Shown: in pieces, positions 7,892-15,706 of the stretch | Position numbering within the stretch: position 1 is the stretch's first letter | Layout of the letters: every line of letters starts with the position of its first letter | DNA from: Bordetella parapertussis | GTDB taxonomy: Bacteria > Pseudomonadota > Gammaproteobacteria > Burkholderiales > Burkholderiaceae_B | Assembly: GCA_945882005.1 (NCBI GenBank) | Contig: CAMCWG010000007.1 | Span: 1 to 26,057, forward strand | Reading direction: 5' to 3' | Length of the DNA stretch: 26,057 nucleotides | Notes under the pieces: generated by a model | The model's database searches: none | Seen by the model: only the letters and a program-made list of their open reading frames with translations | What the model was told of the DNA's origin: nothing | Made by a program: the position numbers and the translations under genes

Positions 7892-9037
7892 ATGTCATCA
7901 ACACCGGTCGGGCAACGAAACTTTCCGAAAATCACACAAGAAGGTCTCGATGATCTACGTCGGCGGATTGGTGTCAAAATCGGCGCCACGGCAGAACCAT
8001 GGTGCTACGAAGCAACACGCGACAACATTCGACACTATGCGCATGGTATTGGCGATGACAATCCGCTTTGGTGTGACCCAAGCTACGCAGCGAAAACCAA
8101 GCACGGTGGCATCATCGCCCTTCCAAGTTTTTTGTACTCTACTAGCCGAATTGTTTCGGGGTATGTTGGTGGGTTACCCGGGGTACACGCAATGTGGTCG
8201 GGTTCTGACTGGATATGGCACAAGCATGCTCAGCGAAATGATGTCATCAGCACCGAAGCGTATCTGAAAGATTGCATCGAACATGAAACGCGTTTCGCTG
8301 GCAAAGCAGTTCAACAAATCTATCACGTTGACTTCTTTAACCAAACAGGCGACAAGTTAGCTGAGGCCGATAGCTGGTGCTTTCGTACCGAGCGTGACCA
8401 TGCTCGCGAAAAAGGAACAAAGTACAAGGCACTTGCAGAGAAAGGGGATGTCGCCTATTCGGATGAGGAAATTAAGGAGGCCTACAAGCTTTACGCAAAT
8501 GAAGAAATTCGTGGAGCTACTCCACGCTTTTGGGAAGACGTAGCCGAAGGTGAGGACCTCCCTATTTTATTTAAGGGCCCCATGACGGTCACAGGCTTCA
8601 TCGCCTATGCCCAAGGTTGGGGAGGTCTCTATATTCGCGCCAATAAGCTAGCCTGGCAACTTATTGACGCACATCCTGGTGTTGGAATCAAAAACCGTTT
8701 TGGCGTTCCAGACGTCCCTGAGCGCGTGCACTGGGAAGAGGAGTTTGCACTTGAGGTAGGTGCACCCGGCGCTTATGACTATGGTCCGGAACGCAGTTCC
8801 TGGCTCATGCATCAGCTCACCAACTGGATGGGCGATGACGGCTTCTTGAAACAAGCAGACTGCAAAATCCGTCGTCATAATCCGGCGGGAGATATGTTGT
8901 TCATTAAGGCAAAAGTTACTCGCAAATACAAAGAGGGCGACAAACACCTTGTTGCCATTACCCAAGAAGCGCACAATCAGAATAACGAGCTTTCAGTCTT
9001 AGGCTCTGCGATCGTTCAACTTCCTAGCCGAGGCTAA
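7892..9037 (+). CDS. FAS1-like double-hotdog dehydratase-related protein (MaoC superfamily)
   Basis: The protein of about 381 residues contains an N-terminal FAS1-like/MaoC_dehydrat_N domain (about residues 15-155) with the segment GIGDDNPLWCDPSYA. This resembles the hydratase-2 motif, but the histidine expected five residues after the Asp is a tryptophan. A second hotdog half follows (about 205-375) with KGPMTVTGFIAYAQGWGG and a conserved RSSWLMHQLTNWMGDDGF block. Members are found in acyl-CoA catabolic clusters as hydratases or dehydratases; few have been tested. An in-frame TTG at 7880 overlaps the GGAG ribosome site (7882-7885), which is well spaced for the ATG at 7892. It lies between the ligase and the CoA-transferase, which suggests a hydration step on the CoA ester. 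The exact chemistry is uncertain because of the missing histidine. Confidence 0.8.
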   Translation: MSSTPVGQRNFPKITQEGLDDLRRRIGVKIGATAEPWCYEATRDNIRHYAHGIGDDNPLWCDPSYAAKTKHGGIIALPSFLYSTSRIVSGYVGGLPGVHAMWSGSDWIWHKHAQRNDVISTEAYLKDCIEHETRFAGKAVQQIYHVDFFNQTGDKLAEADSWCFRTERDHAREKGTKYKALAEKGDVAYSDEEIKEAYKLYANEEIRGATPRFWEDVAEGEDLPILFKGPMTVTGFIAYAQGWGGLYIRANKLAWQLIDAHPGVGIKNRFGVPDVPERVHWEEEFALEVGAPGAYDYGPERSSWLMHQLTNWMGDDGFLKQADCKIRRHNPAGDMLFIKAKVTRKYKEGDKHLVAITQEAHNQNNELSVLGSAIVQLPSRG

Positions 9038-9042
9038 TTGTC

Positions 9043-10221
9043 ATGCGCGCCCCCATCAATCCTCACGCATGGTTAGACACGACGAATGCAACGGGATCCT
9101 TGGCGGGCGTGCGCGTGCTTGATCTATCACGTGTTGTCGCGGGACCGCTTTGTGCACAGATGCTCGCGGATCATGGGGCCGACGTCATCAAGGTCGAATC
9201 CCGCCTCGGGGATGAGACCCGCCATTTAGGTCCCCCTTTCTTGGAACCGGGCCAGGCTGCATACTTCTCGGCTTTGAATAGGGGCAAGCGCAGCCTAGAG
9301 CTCGATTTGAGCAAGAGCCATGATCGCGCTGTAATTGAGGCACTTTTGTTGCACGCCGATGTGCTCATAGAAAACTTTGTGCCAGGTACGATGCAGAAAT
9401 GGGGGCTTGGTTTTGAGGACTCTTTGTCCAAAAAATTTCCCCAACTCATTTATTGTGGCATCTCAGGTTTTGGCGCTGATGGTCCTTTAGGCGGCCTTCC
9501 GGGCTACGACGCAGTACTACAAGCCATGTGCGGTCTCATGAGTATTAATGGCGATGCCCACACTGGTCCTATGCGCACTGGCATGCCAATTGTTGATATC
9601 GTCACAGGCTACAACGCATTTGCTGGTATCACGATGGCGCTACTGGCGCGCGCACGTATTGGCCATGGCCAACGTATCGACGCAACGCTCTTTGATACTG
9701 CGCTTAGTTTATTAATTCCACACGCGGTGAATTGGATGGCGTCAGGCCAAACTCCTGGGTTATGGGGTAACGCCCATCCAAACATCCCCACCTACAACCG
9801 CTTTGATGTCGGCGACGGGCAGATGTTTCTGGGCATCCTCAACGATGCGCAATTTGTGAAGTTCTGCAAAAGGATTGGTCGTGATGATCTAGCCTTGGAC
9901 TCGCGCTTCCAGACCAATACTAGTCGCATTGAGAACCGAGAAGCATTGCATGCGCAAATGGACCAAGCGCTCAAACCTTTCACACGCGCCGAGCTGTGCA
10001 AGAGTCTCATGGAAATCGGCATTCCGGCCGGTCCCGTCCATAATGTCGCCGAAGCGCTGCAACAGCCACACACTGCCGCCCGGAATATGCTCATTGCCCG
10101 TCCCGACTATCAGGGGCTTGGATTACCAATCAAGCTGTCCTCCACCCCGGGCCAAGTGGGTCGCAAGCCGCCAAAGCTTGGTGAGAGCAACCTAGAAATT
10201 CTTAATCGCGAGAAGCAGTAG
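9043..10221 (+). CDS. CaiB/BaiF family (class III) CoA-transferase
   Basis: The 392-residue enzyme is of the formyl-CoA transferase type. It begins with the CoA-binding core SLAGVRVLDLSRVVAGPLCA and the ADHGADVIKVES strand. NRGKRSLELDL and ADVLIENFVPGTMQKWGL follow. The catalytic aspartate lies in GLPGYDAVLQAMCGLM (about residue 157). The C-terminal half includes IPAGPVHNVAEAL, usual for the interlocked-dimer fold. These enzymes move CoA between carboxylic acids in the cytoplasm without ATP. The gene starts 5 bp after the hotdog gene, and a GAGG ribosome site overlaps that gene's last codons, showing tight coupling. With the ligase upstream, the operon has two ways of making CoA esters: ATP-driven and by exchange, perhaps with succinyl-CoA. 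The substrate is not known. Confidence 0.92.
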   Translation: MRAPINPHAWLDTTNATGSLAGVRVLDLSRVVAGPLCAQMLADHGADVIKVESRLGDETRHLGPPFLEPGQAAYFSALNRGKRSLELDLSKSHDRAVIEALLLHADVLIENFVPGTMQKWGLGFEDSLSKKFPQLIYCGISGFGADGPLGGLPGYDAVLQAMCGLMSINGDAHTGPMRTGMPIVDIVTGYNAFAGITMALLARARIGHGQRIDATLFDTALSLLIPHAVNWMASGQTPGLWGNAHPNIPTYNRFDVGDGQMFLGILNDAQFVKFCKRIGRDDLALDSRFQTNTSRIENREALHAQMDQALKPFTRAELCKSLMEIGIPAGPVHNVAEALQQPHTAARNMLIARPDYQGLGLPIKLSSTPGQVGRKPPKLGESNLEILNREKQ

Positions 10222-10330
10222 GCCAAATCGAGACGATGCGCACTCACTAGGGAAAGCGAGCGGTTCTTTGACCCGCCATGGGCGTTTAGAATTCACTATC
10301 AGTCAATTCTGCTGAACTTATGGAGACAAA

Positions 10331-11329
10331 ATGAAAAATATTCTTAATCGCGGCTTTTCGCTCGCAATGGCAGCAAGTGTTCTTGGCTTCGGCCTGATCG
10401 CTGCTGACAATGCCTCTGCCCAAAGCAAGTGGCCAGAAAAAACGGTCCGAATGATTGTTCCAGCGCCACCTGGTAGCGCGCCTGACGGCCAGATTCGATT
10501 GATTAGCCAGAAGCTGAGTGAACTGTGGGGTCAGCCTGTTGTGGTTGAAAACATCGTTGGCGCGGGCGGACTCATTGGCGCCGACCGTGTGGCCAAGGCT
10601 GCGCCGGACGGCTACACATTTCTGTACAACACCATCGGACCAATCGCAGTTGCGCCGAGTCTCATGCCAACCAAAATGTCCTTCAATCCTGAAAAGGATC
10701 TGGTGGCAGTTAGCCTTGCGACAAAAACACCGAACTGGATCACCGTCCTGCCAACGCATCCAGCAAATAACATTCAGGATTTAATTGCTCTAGCAAAAAA
10801 GAATCCTGGCAAAATTCGCTACGGAACCGCAGGTCCTGGCACAACGCAACACTTGACGGGGGAATTGCTGAATCTAGTGGCTGGCATCGAGCTGGTCGGG
10901 ATACCTTACAAATCCAGTGCGCAGATGACAACTGACGGATTGGGCGGCCAAATCGATATTTTGATTCATAACACGCCTGTTCTGTTGCCCCACTTGAATG
11001 CAGGTAAGTTAAAAGCCCTCGCAATCACAAGCGATGTCCGCTCGTCTACTCAACCTAAGGTACCAACGATGATTGAGTCGGGACTCAAGGGGTTTGAAAT
11101 CACGGCATGGTTCGGATTTATGGCTCCGACGGGGACCCCGAAACCGATCGTCGACAAAGTTTCCAAAGATGTTGCGAAGGTCTTAGCAATGCCTGACGTC
11201 AATAAACGTATCGTTGACCAAGCAACTATCGTGGTGGGCAGCACCCCCGAAGAGTACACCGCATTTATTAAGGCCGAGACAGCGAAGTGGAAGGATGTCA
11301 TTGTTCGCACAAAAATGACAGCAGACTAA
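10331..11329 (+). CDS. Bug/TctC-family periplasmic receptor
   Basis: The 332-residue exported receptor has a signal peptide of about 30 residues ending at NASAQ. The mature start is KWPEKTVRMIVPAPPGSAPD, then VVENIVGAGG and the APDGYT motif, all in the Bug family pattern. A GGAG ribosome site lies just before the ATG. The gene follows the CoA-transferase by 109 bp, with no convincing terminator or promoter between, so it may belong to the ligase operon and bind the acid that the operon degrades. No TctA/TctB genes are adjacent. The first variable loop (PPGSAPD rather than PAGGASD or AAGATTD in the other two receptors) suggests a different ligand. A 25-bp hairpin 9 bp after the stop may end transcription. 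Confidence 0.92.
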   Translation: MKNILNRGFSLAMAASVLGFGLIAADNASAQSKWPEKTVRMIVPAPPGSAPDGQIRLISQKLSELWGQPVVVENIVGAGGLIGADRVAKAAPDGYTFLYNTIGPIAVAPSLMPTKMSFNPEKDLVAVSLATKTPNWITVLPTHPANNIQDLIALAKKNPGKIRYGTAGPGTTQHLTGELLNLVAGIELVGIPYKSSAQMTTDGLGGQIDILIHNTPVLLPHLNAGKLKALAITSDVRSSTQPKVPTMIESGLKGFEITAWFGFMAPTGTPKPIVDKVSKDVAKVLAMPDVNKRIVDQATIVVGSTPEEYTAFIKAETAKWKDVIVRTKMTAD

Positions 11330-11337
11330 GTTTAACC

Positions 11338-11362
11338 AAGCCGCACCAAATTGGTGCGGCTT
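11338..11362. promoter_or_regulatory. 25-bp palindrome containing a near-perfect NtrC site; may also act as terminator
   Basis: Two 12-bp arms (AAGCCGCACCAA and its exact complement) flank one base. The centre reads GCACCA-AAT-TGGTGC, which matches the NtrC enhancer consensus (GCACC-N5-GGTGC) fully. It is centred at about -116 relative to the start predicted from the sigma-54 promoter at 11440, a normal enhancer distance. The RNA would also form a stable hairpin just after the Bug gene, but no run of T follows, so termination is less convincing than the NtrC role. Both uses are possible. Confidence 0.7.
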
Positions 11363-11377
11363 GCGCCCTCTTCTGAC

Positions 11378-11392
11378 GCATTGTTCTGATGC
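11378..11392. promoter_or_regulatory. weaker second NtrC-like site
   Basis: GCATTGTTCTGATGC matches seven of the ten fixed positions of GCACC-N5-GGTGC. Its centre lies 35 bp (a little over three helical turns) from that of the strong site, similar to the spacing of paired NtrC sites at enterobacterial glnA. A weak site beside a strong one is a common arrangement for cooperative binding. On its own the match could be chance. Confidence 0.4.
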
Positions 11393-11439
11393 GCCGCACA
11401 AACCCTTCTCAGTTTTCCCGCATCTAGTCCCTCAGGGGC

Positions 11440-11455
11440 TGGCATGAGATTTGCT
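11440..11455 (+). promoter_or_regulatory. sigma-54 (RpoN) promoter of the porin-glnK-amtB operon
   Basis: TGGCAT-N5-TTGCT contains the invariant GG (11441-11442) and GC (11453-11454) with exactly 10 bases between, and matches the -24/-12 consensus at all but one key base. Transcription would start near 11466, about 38 bases before the porin start codon. NtrC-like sites upstream and glnK/amtB downstream are the expected context for expression under nitrogen limitation. Confidence 0.78.
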
Positions 11456-11503
11456 TTGTTCTCATCTCAGGCCTTGTCTTTGTAACAAACTCTTGGGGGC
11501 TCT

Positions 11504-12349
11504 ATGACTACTCTGTATAAACGTACTGCCACGTCACTATCTGCCGCTGCGATCATCGCAGCCTGCAGCCTGAGTTCTGCTGCGTTCGCCCAAACAGCCC
11601 CTGCGGCTGCTCCAGAGCCCGCGGCGCCTGGGCCCTTAACCGCCAACGTTACCGTTGTAAATGACTACCGTTATCGCGGTATCTCGCAATCAAACTTTCA
11701 ACCGGCGATCCAAGGCGGTTTCGACTACGCGCACTCAAGCGGCTTCTACGTTGGCAACTGGAACTCCTCAATCAGCTGGATCTCCGACGCCGCATCGACG
11801 GCTGGAAACAATGCCTCTGCACCCATCGAAATGGATTTCTACGCAGGTTTCAAACACGAATGGTCAAAGGGTTTTGCGGCTGATGTCGGCGTCCTCCAAT
11901 ACTACTATCCAACATCAAACCTCTCTGCCTTTGCAACGAATCCAAATACGACCGAGCTCTATGTCGCTCAGAACTTTACCTTCGATGCAATCACCGGTTA
12001 CTTGAAATTTTCTTACGCCGTCACACCCCTGTTCGGCACGCAGAACAGCACGGGCTCCAACTACACAGATCTAACCGTCAATTACGACACCGGTGTTTGG
12101 GGGCTTTCTTTGAACGGACACGTAGGCTATCAGGCAGTCGCTGGAAGCGTGGCGGACGGCAGTGTTTCAAACGCGAGTCTCTACTCCTACGCAGATTGGA
12201 AGCTTGGCGTGACAAAAGACTTCGGTAGCGGATTTGCGGGCGCCGTCGCCTACGTTGGCACCAACGCTAAAACCGGTGCTTACGTGAATCCTAATGCGCA
12301 AAATCTCGGCAAGGCGGGCTTCCTGATCTCGCTCACCAAAACGTTTTAA
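11504..12349 (+). CDS. TorF-family putative porin (TIGR02001), NlmA-like
   Basis: The 281-residue outer membrane protein has a signal peptide ending SAAFAQ (cleavage near residue 29) and then an Ala/Pro-rich spacer to about residue 43. The mature barrel opens with the family signature VVNDYRYRGISQS, PAIQGGFDYAHSSGFYVGNW, and the chain ends in the aromatic residue typical of outer membrane beta-barrels (LTKTF). Alternating polar and hydrophobic strands run throughout. A GGGGG ribosome site precedes the ATG. It is the first gene of a sigma-54-type operon with glnK and amtB, 18 bp before glnK. The same order (a membrane protein called NlmA, then GlnK and AmtB) is known in Herbaspirillum. It probably helps a nitrogen compound cross the outer membrane when nitrogen is scarce, though transport has not been shown for the family as far as I know. 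Confidence 0.85.
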   Translation: MTTLYKRTATSLSAAAIIAACSLSSAAFAQTAPAAAPEPAAPGPLTANVTVVNDYRYRGISQSNFQPAIQGGFDYAHSSGFYVGNWNSSISWISDAASTAGNNASAPIEMDFYAGFKHEWSKGFAADVGVLQYYYPTSNLSAFATNPNTTELYVAQNFTFDAITGYLKFSYAVTPLFGTQNSTGSNYTDLTVNYDTGVWGLSLNGHVGYQAVAGSVADGSVSNASLYSYADWKLGVTKDFGSGFAGAVAYVGTNAKTGAYVNPNAQNLGKAGFLISLTKTF

Positions 12350-12706
<357 letters not shown>

Positions 12707-12720
12707 ACAAGAGGTGTAAC

Positions 12721-14115
12721 GTGTCTAACACTATTAAAAAACTATTCGCGACAGGCCTGCTAGCCGCAGCAACCTTGCCCTTTACAGCGGTGGCAGCAGC
12801 AATCGAACCAAACAAGGGTGACACCACATGGATGTTAATTTGTACGGCACTCGTCATGCTGATGACTCTGCCAGGCCTCGCGCTTTTTTACGGCGGCCTG
12901 ACGCGCAGTAAAAACGTATTGTCGGTTTTGGTTCAGTGTATGGTGGTCTTTTCATTAATCATCGTTCTATGGTCAATTTATGGCTATAGCCTTGCGTTTA
13001 CCGAGGGCAACGCCTTCATCGGTAAGTTTGATCGCCTCTTCCTCAAAGGACTTACACCTGAATCGGTTGCCGCTACTTTTAGTAAAGGCGTCGTTATTCC
13101 TGAACTCATCTTCATGGCGTTTCAAGGTGTCTTCGCTACGATTACCTGCTGCCTGATAGTCGGCGCTTTCGCAGAGCGTGCGAAGTTTGCGGGCATCTTA
13201 GTGTTCATGGTGATCTGGTTTACTTTCTCGTACCTGCCTATCGCGCATATGGTTTGGGCTTGGCCTGGTCCGGACGATATCAAGGATGCAGCATCACTTG
13301 AAGCCGTCACAGCTAAAGCTGGCTGGTTGTTCCAAAAAGGTGTCTTGGATTTTGCTGGTGGCACAGTCGTGCACATCAACGCAGCGATTGCAGGCTTAGT
13401 TGGCTCTTTCGTGATCGGTAAGCGAATCGGTTTTGGTAAAGAGCCGATGAAACCACACAACATGGTCCATGTGATGGTTGGTGCCTCACTGTTGTGGTTT
13501 GGTTGGTTTGGCTTTAACGCTGGTTCAGCACTCGAAGCAAACGGTACCGCTGCCTTAGCCTTCGCAAACACCTTACTAGCAACTGCTGCAGCCGTGTTGG
13601 GTTGGACATGTGCAGAGTGGGTTCTGAAAGGTAAGCCTTCCATGCTCGGTGCTGCATCAGGTTGCGTTGCCGGCTTAGTTGGTATTACTCCCGCCGCAGG
13701 CTTTGTTGGACCAATGGGCGCGCTAGCAATTGGCGCAGTTGCTGGTTTTGCTTGCGTATGGGGTGTTAGTGGCCTCAAGCGCATGCTTGGCTCCGACGAC
13801 AGCTTGGATGTCTTCGGCATTCATGGCGTTGCTGGAATCTTGGGCGCAATCCTGACTGGTGTATTTGCAGCACCATCCTTGGGTGGCACTGGGATTTTCG
13901 ATTACGTCACAAATGCGGCATCGGCCGAGTATTCGATTCCTGGTCAGTTATGGATTCAAACGCAAGGTGTACTCGTGACCTTGGTTTGGTCTGCCGTCGT
14001 CGCCTACATTGCCTTCAAGATTGCGGACATGCTGTTTGGAATCCGTGTGCCTGAAGATCAAGAACGCGAAGGTTTAGATATCAATTCGCACGGCGAATCT
14101 GCATACGAAAACTAA
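12721..14115 (+). CDS. amtB: ammonium channel AmtB
   Basis: The 464-residue inner membrane ammonium channel has a cleavable N-terminal signal-like segment (about residues 1-27) and then eleven predicted membrane helices. Key pore residues are present: the Phe gate (about Phe138 and Phe265), Trp179 of the outer ammonium site, Asp210 in DFAGG, and the twin histidines His218 (VVHIN) and His368 (FGIHG). Their spacing equals that of Escherichia coli AmtB. The start is GTG, 14 bp after glnK, with a GAGG ribosome site. The linked GlnK is the partner that closes the channel. Last gene of the nitrogen operon; its stop overlaps by 3 bp the stop of the convergent solute-binding-like gene, and two hairpins follow. 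Confidence 0.97.
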   Translation: MSNTIKKLFATGLLAAATLPFTAVAAAIEPNKGDTTWMLICTALVMLMTLPGLALFYGGLTRSKNVLSVLVQCMVVFSLIIVLWSIYGYSLAFTEGNAFIGKFDRLFLKGLTPESVAATFSKGVVIPELIFMAFQGVFATITCCLIVGAFAERAKFAGILVFMVIWFTFSYLPIAHMVWAWPGPDDIKDAASLEAVTAKAGWLFQKGVLDFAGGTVVHINAAIAGLVGSFVIGKRIGFGKEPMKPHNMVHVMVGASLLWFGWFGFNAGSALEANGTAALAFANTLLATAAAVLGWTCAEWVLKGKPSMLGAASGCVAGLVGITPAAGFVGPMGALAIGAVAGFACVWGVSGLKRMLGSDDSLDVFGIHGVAGILGAILTGVFAAPSLGGTGIFDYVTNAASAEYSIPGQLWIQTQGVLVTLVWSAVVAYIAFKIADMLFGIRVPEDQEREGLDINSHGESAYEN

Positions 14116-14825
14116 AGTCGAGCGCCGCGCATCCCTGTGCGGCGTATCGCTTGTTCGACCAAGCCGCTCACTTGAGCGGCTTGACTAAAATTACGTAATA
14201 CCTCTAATGCTGATTCCCGTCTCTTGGGAATGCCCAGAGCGATGCACTCAGTGCCCCACGCCCCCTCTAAGAGGGTAGCCCCCGATACACGATCCGCCAG
14301 TTCGTACAACACGGTGGCGTTCGTGGCAAACGCGTCAAGCGTACCTTCTTGCAATAACTGAACAACCTGATCGAGGCCCTGTGTCGGCACCACGCTGGCG
14401 TGCTTCAGTAGCCCCGGCAGTGTTGCCTCAGACGTGCTGCCTGCCGACACGCCGATCTTCAGTCCGAGAGTGTCAATCTGGGTCATACTACGCGCAGCAC
14501 AATTGGGACCGACAAGATAAGTTTGATCTGTAAACAGGAGGGGCTCAGCCAAGGCGAGATATTGCGCACGTACAGGCGTCGCATTCACCAAGACGAGATC
14601 AAGCAATTCTTGCCGCACTGCGCTAAGAATTTCACCATTAGTTGGAAATAACACAGGCTCAAACGGAATACCTAAAAACGATGCAAATCCCTGCCCCAAC
14701 TCAAAACCTAAACCGCGGTCCGGCATCTGTCCCTGAGCGGCAAGAAATGAAGTTGGACTGCCAGGATATAGACCGACACGCAGCCGTCCGGAGGGTGCCA
14801 AGACATTTGCATCGCTGTGTTTCAT
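14112..14825 (-). CDS. solute-binding-protein-like protein (family 3) without a signal peptide
   Basis: The protein of about 237 residues has the family 3 substrate-binding fold. The N-terminal lobe begins SGRLRVGLYPGSPTSF and continues with RGLGFELGQGFASFLGIPFEPVLF, and then RQELLDLVLVNATPVRA. The hinge-crossing second lobe has KIGVSAGSTSEATLP and GTLDAFATNATVLYEL. No signal peptide or lipobox is visible, so it may stay in the cytoplasm as a sensor or enzyme-like relative (cyclohexadienyl dehydratase belongs to the same fold). A TTG at 14855 would extend it by ten polar residues. I prefer the ATG at 14825, which has AAAGG 6 bases upstream. It is convergent with amtB, with a stop-codon overlap, and no transporter permease lies nearby. 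Function unknown. Confidence 0.72.
   Translation of the reverse strand: MKHSDANVLAPSGRLRVGLYPGSPTSFLAAQGQMPDRGLGFELGQGFASFLGIPFEPVLFPTNGEILSAVRQELLDLVLVNATPVRAQYLALAEPLLFTDQTYLVGPNCAARSMTQIDTLGLKIGVSAGSTSEATLPGLLKHASVVPTQGLDQVVQLLQEGTLDAFATNATVLYELADRVSGATLLEGAWGTECIALGIPKRRESALEVLRNFSQAAQVSGLVEQAIRRTGMRGARL
14123..14144. terminator. GC-rich hairpin after amtB
   Basis: The arms CGCCGCGCA and TGTGCGGCG (one G-U pair) enclose a TCCC loop, 8 bases after the amtB stop. No clear T run follows. It lies inside the 3' end of the convergent gene, so it is also coding sequence. Possible stabiliser or part of a terminator. Confidence 0.45.
14160..14183. terminator. hairpin terminator candidate for the porin-glnK-amtB operon
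   Basis: Perfect 11-bp arms (CAAGCCGCTCA and its complement) flank a 2-base centre. It is the second strong hairpin after amtB and shares the AAGCCGC arm start with the palindrome at 11338. It lies within the coding part of the convergent gene. There is little T-rich sequence afterwards, so efficiency is uncertain. Confidence 0.5.
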
Positions 14826-14865
14826 ATCGAACCTTTGCTTATTTATGATGGACAACTTGTACTTG

Positions 14866-14926
14866 CGACCTGACCAGCTTTGAAGATAAGATTTTAGCGA
14901 TGGACAGGTCGAACTATGCCTATAAT
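14866..14926 (+). promoter_or_regulatory. promoter region of the dienelactone hydrolase with a flanking inverted repeat
   Basis: A perfect -10 box TATAAT lies at 14921-14926, 45 bases before the start codon. The best -35 match, TGGACA at 14901-14906, is only 14 bases away, so the -35 assignment is weak. Upstream, CGACCTG (14866-14872) and CAGGTCG (14905-14911) form a 7-bp inverted repeat 32 bases apart, the second arm overlapping the -35 candidate. This could be a two-site operator. Confidence 0.4.
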
Positions 14927-14970
14927 CCGTGCAACACCATACCGCAGCATCGCGCTAACAGGAGATACAA

Positions 14971-15639
14971 ATGGGTAAATTCGTACAACTTAAGGCCTCT
15001 GATGGCCACCAATTTGACGCATACGTTGCTGAGCCAGCAGGCAAACCTCGTGGGCTAGTTGTGATCGCACCAGAGATCTTTGGTGTGAACAGCCATATTC
15101 AATCCGTCACCGACGGCTATGCGCAAGATGGCTATCTGGCAATAGCGCCCGCATTTTTTGATCGCGGTCAGCGCAAGTACGATGCGGGCTACACACAGCC
15201 CGATATTGCTGCTGGCGTCGAGATCATGAAGAAAATCAGCTTCGACGACGCAATGCTAGATGTAGCAGCTGCACTCGAGTACGGTAAATCAGCGGGCAAG
15301 GCTGGAATCGTAGGCTATTGCTGGGGCGGCGTGCTTGCATGGCTCGCCGCGGGACGCGTTACGGGCCTGAGCTGCTCAGCCCCCTATTACGGTGGTGCGA
15401 TTCCAAACTTCCTCAAAGAAACACCAAAGTGCCCCGTTATGTTTCACTTCGGCGAAACGGATCATTCGATCACGCTCGAGCAGGCAAAAGTTGTGGCCGC
15501 TGCCTACCCTAATGAGCAAAGCTTCTTCTACCCGGCAGGTCACGGCTTTAACTGCGATCAACGTGGCTCCTATGATGCAGCCTCAGCAAAATTAGCTCGC
15601 GAACGCACAATTGAGTTGTTACGCAAGAACGTCGGCTAA
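14971..15639 (+). CDS. dienelactone hydrolase family protein
   Basis: The 222-residue cytoplasmic alpha/beta hydrolase has the classical dienelactone hydrolase triad: Cys117 in GYCWGG, Asp164 in GETDHS and His191 in AGHGFN. The conserved glutamate in APEIFGVN (about residue 35), which in known enzymes helps activate the cysteine, is also present. Length and motif order match carboxymethylenebutenolidase, which opens dienelactones to maleylacetate in chloroaromatic breakdown, but many family members act on other esters. There is no signal peptide. A GGAG ribosome site precedes the ATG. The gene stands alone, divergent from the solute-binding-like gene, and ends at a strong bidirectional terminator. 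No ring-cleavage genes are nearby, so I do not assign a specific substrate. Confidence 0.9.
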   Translation: MGKFVQLKASDGHQFDAYVAEPAGKPRGLVVIAPEIFGVNSHIQSVTDGYAQDGYLAIAPAFFDRGQRKYDAGYTQPDIAAGVEIMKKISFDDAMLDVAAALEYGKSAGKAGIVGYCWGGVLAWLAAGRVTGLSCSAPYYGGAIPNFLKETPKCPVMFHFGETDHSITLEQAKVVAAAYPNEQSFFYPAGHGFNCDQRGSYDAASAKLARERTIELLRKNVG

Positions 15640-15658
15640 CCAAACGCCGTCAATCAAT

Positions 15659-15697
15659 AAAAAAGCGGCCCGTGTCTTAGATACGGGCCGCTTTTTT
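15659..15697. terminator. strong bidirectional Rho-independent terminator
   Basis: The 15-bp arms AAAAAAGCGGCCCGT and ACGGGCCGCTTTTTT enclose a 9-base loop. The GC-rich stem is flanked by an A run on one side and a T run on the other, so it can end transcription from both the dienelactone hydrolase (plus) and the MmgE/PrpD gene (minus). Confidence 0.92.
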
Positions 15698-15706
15698 ATT
15701 CAACAC

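Noticed and set aside
10222..10330. A TTGAC-like box and TAGAAT sequence between the CoA-transferase and the second Bug gene as a promoter.
   Set aside because: The spacing is only 13-14 bases, too short for sigma-70.
13122..13820. A long minus-strand open frame (232 codons) inside amtB.
   Set aside because: It lies entirely antisense to the well-conserved AmtB coding sequence, has Pro/Ala/Lys-rich low-complexity translation and matches no family I recognise.
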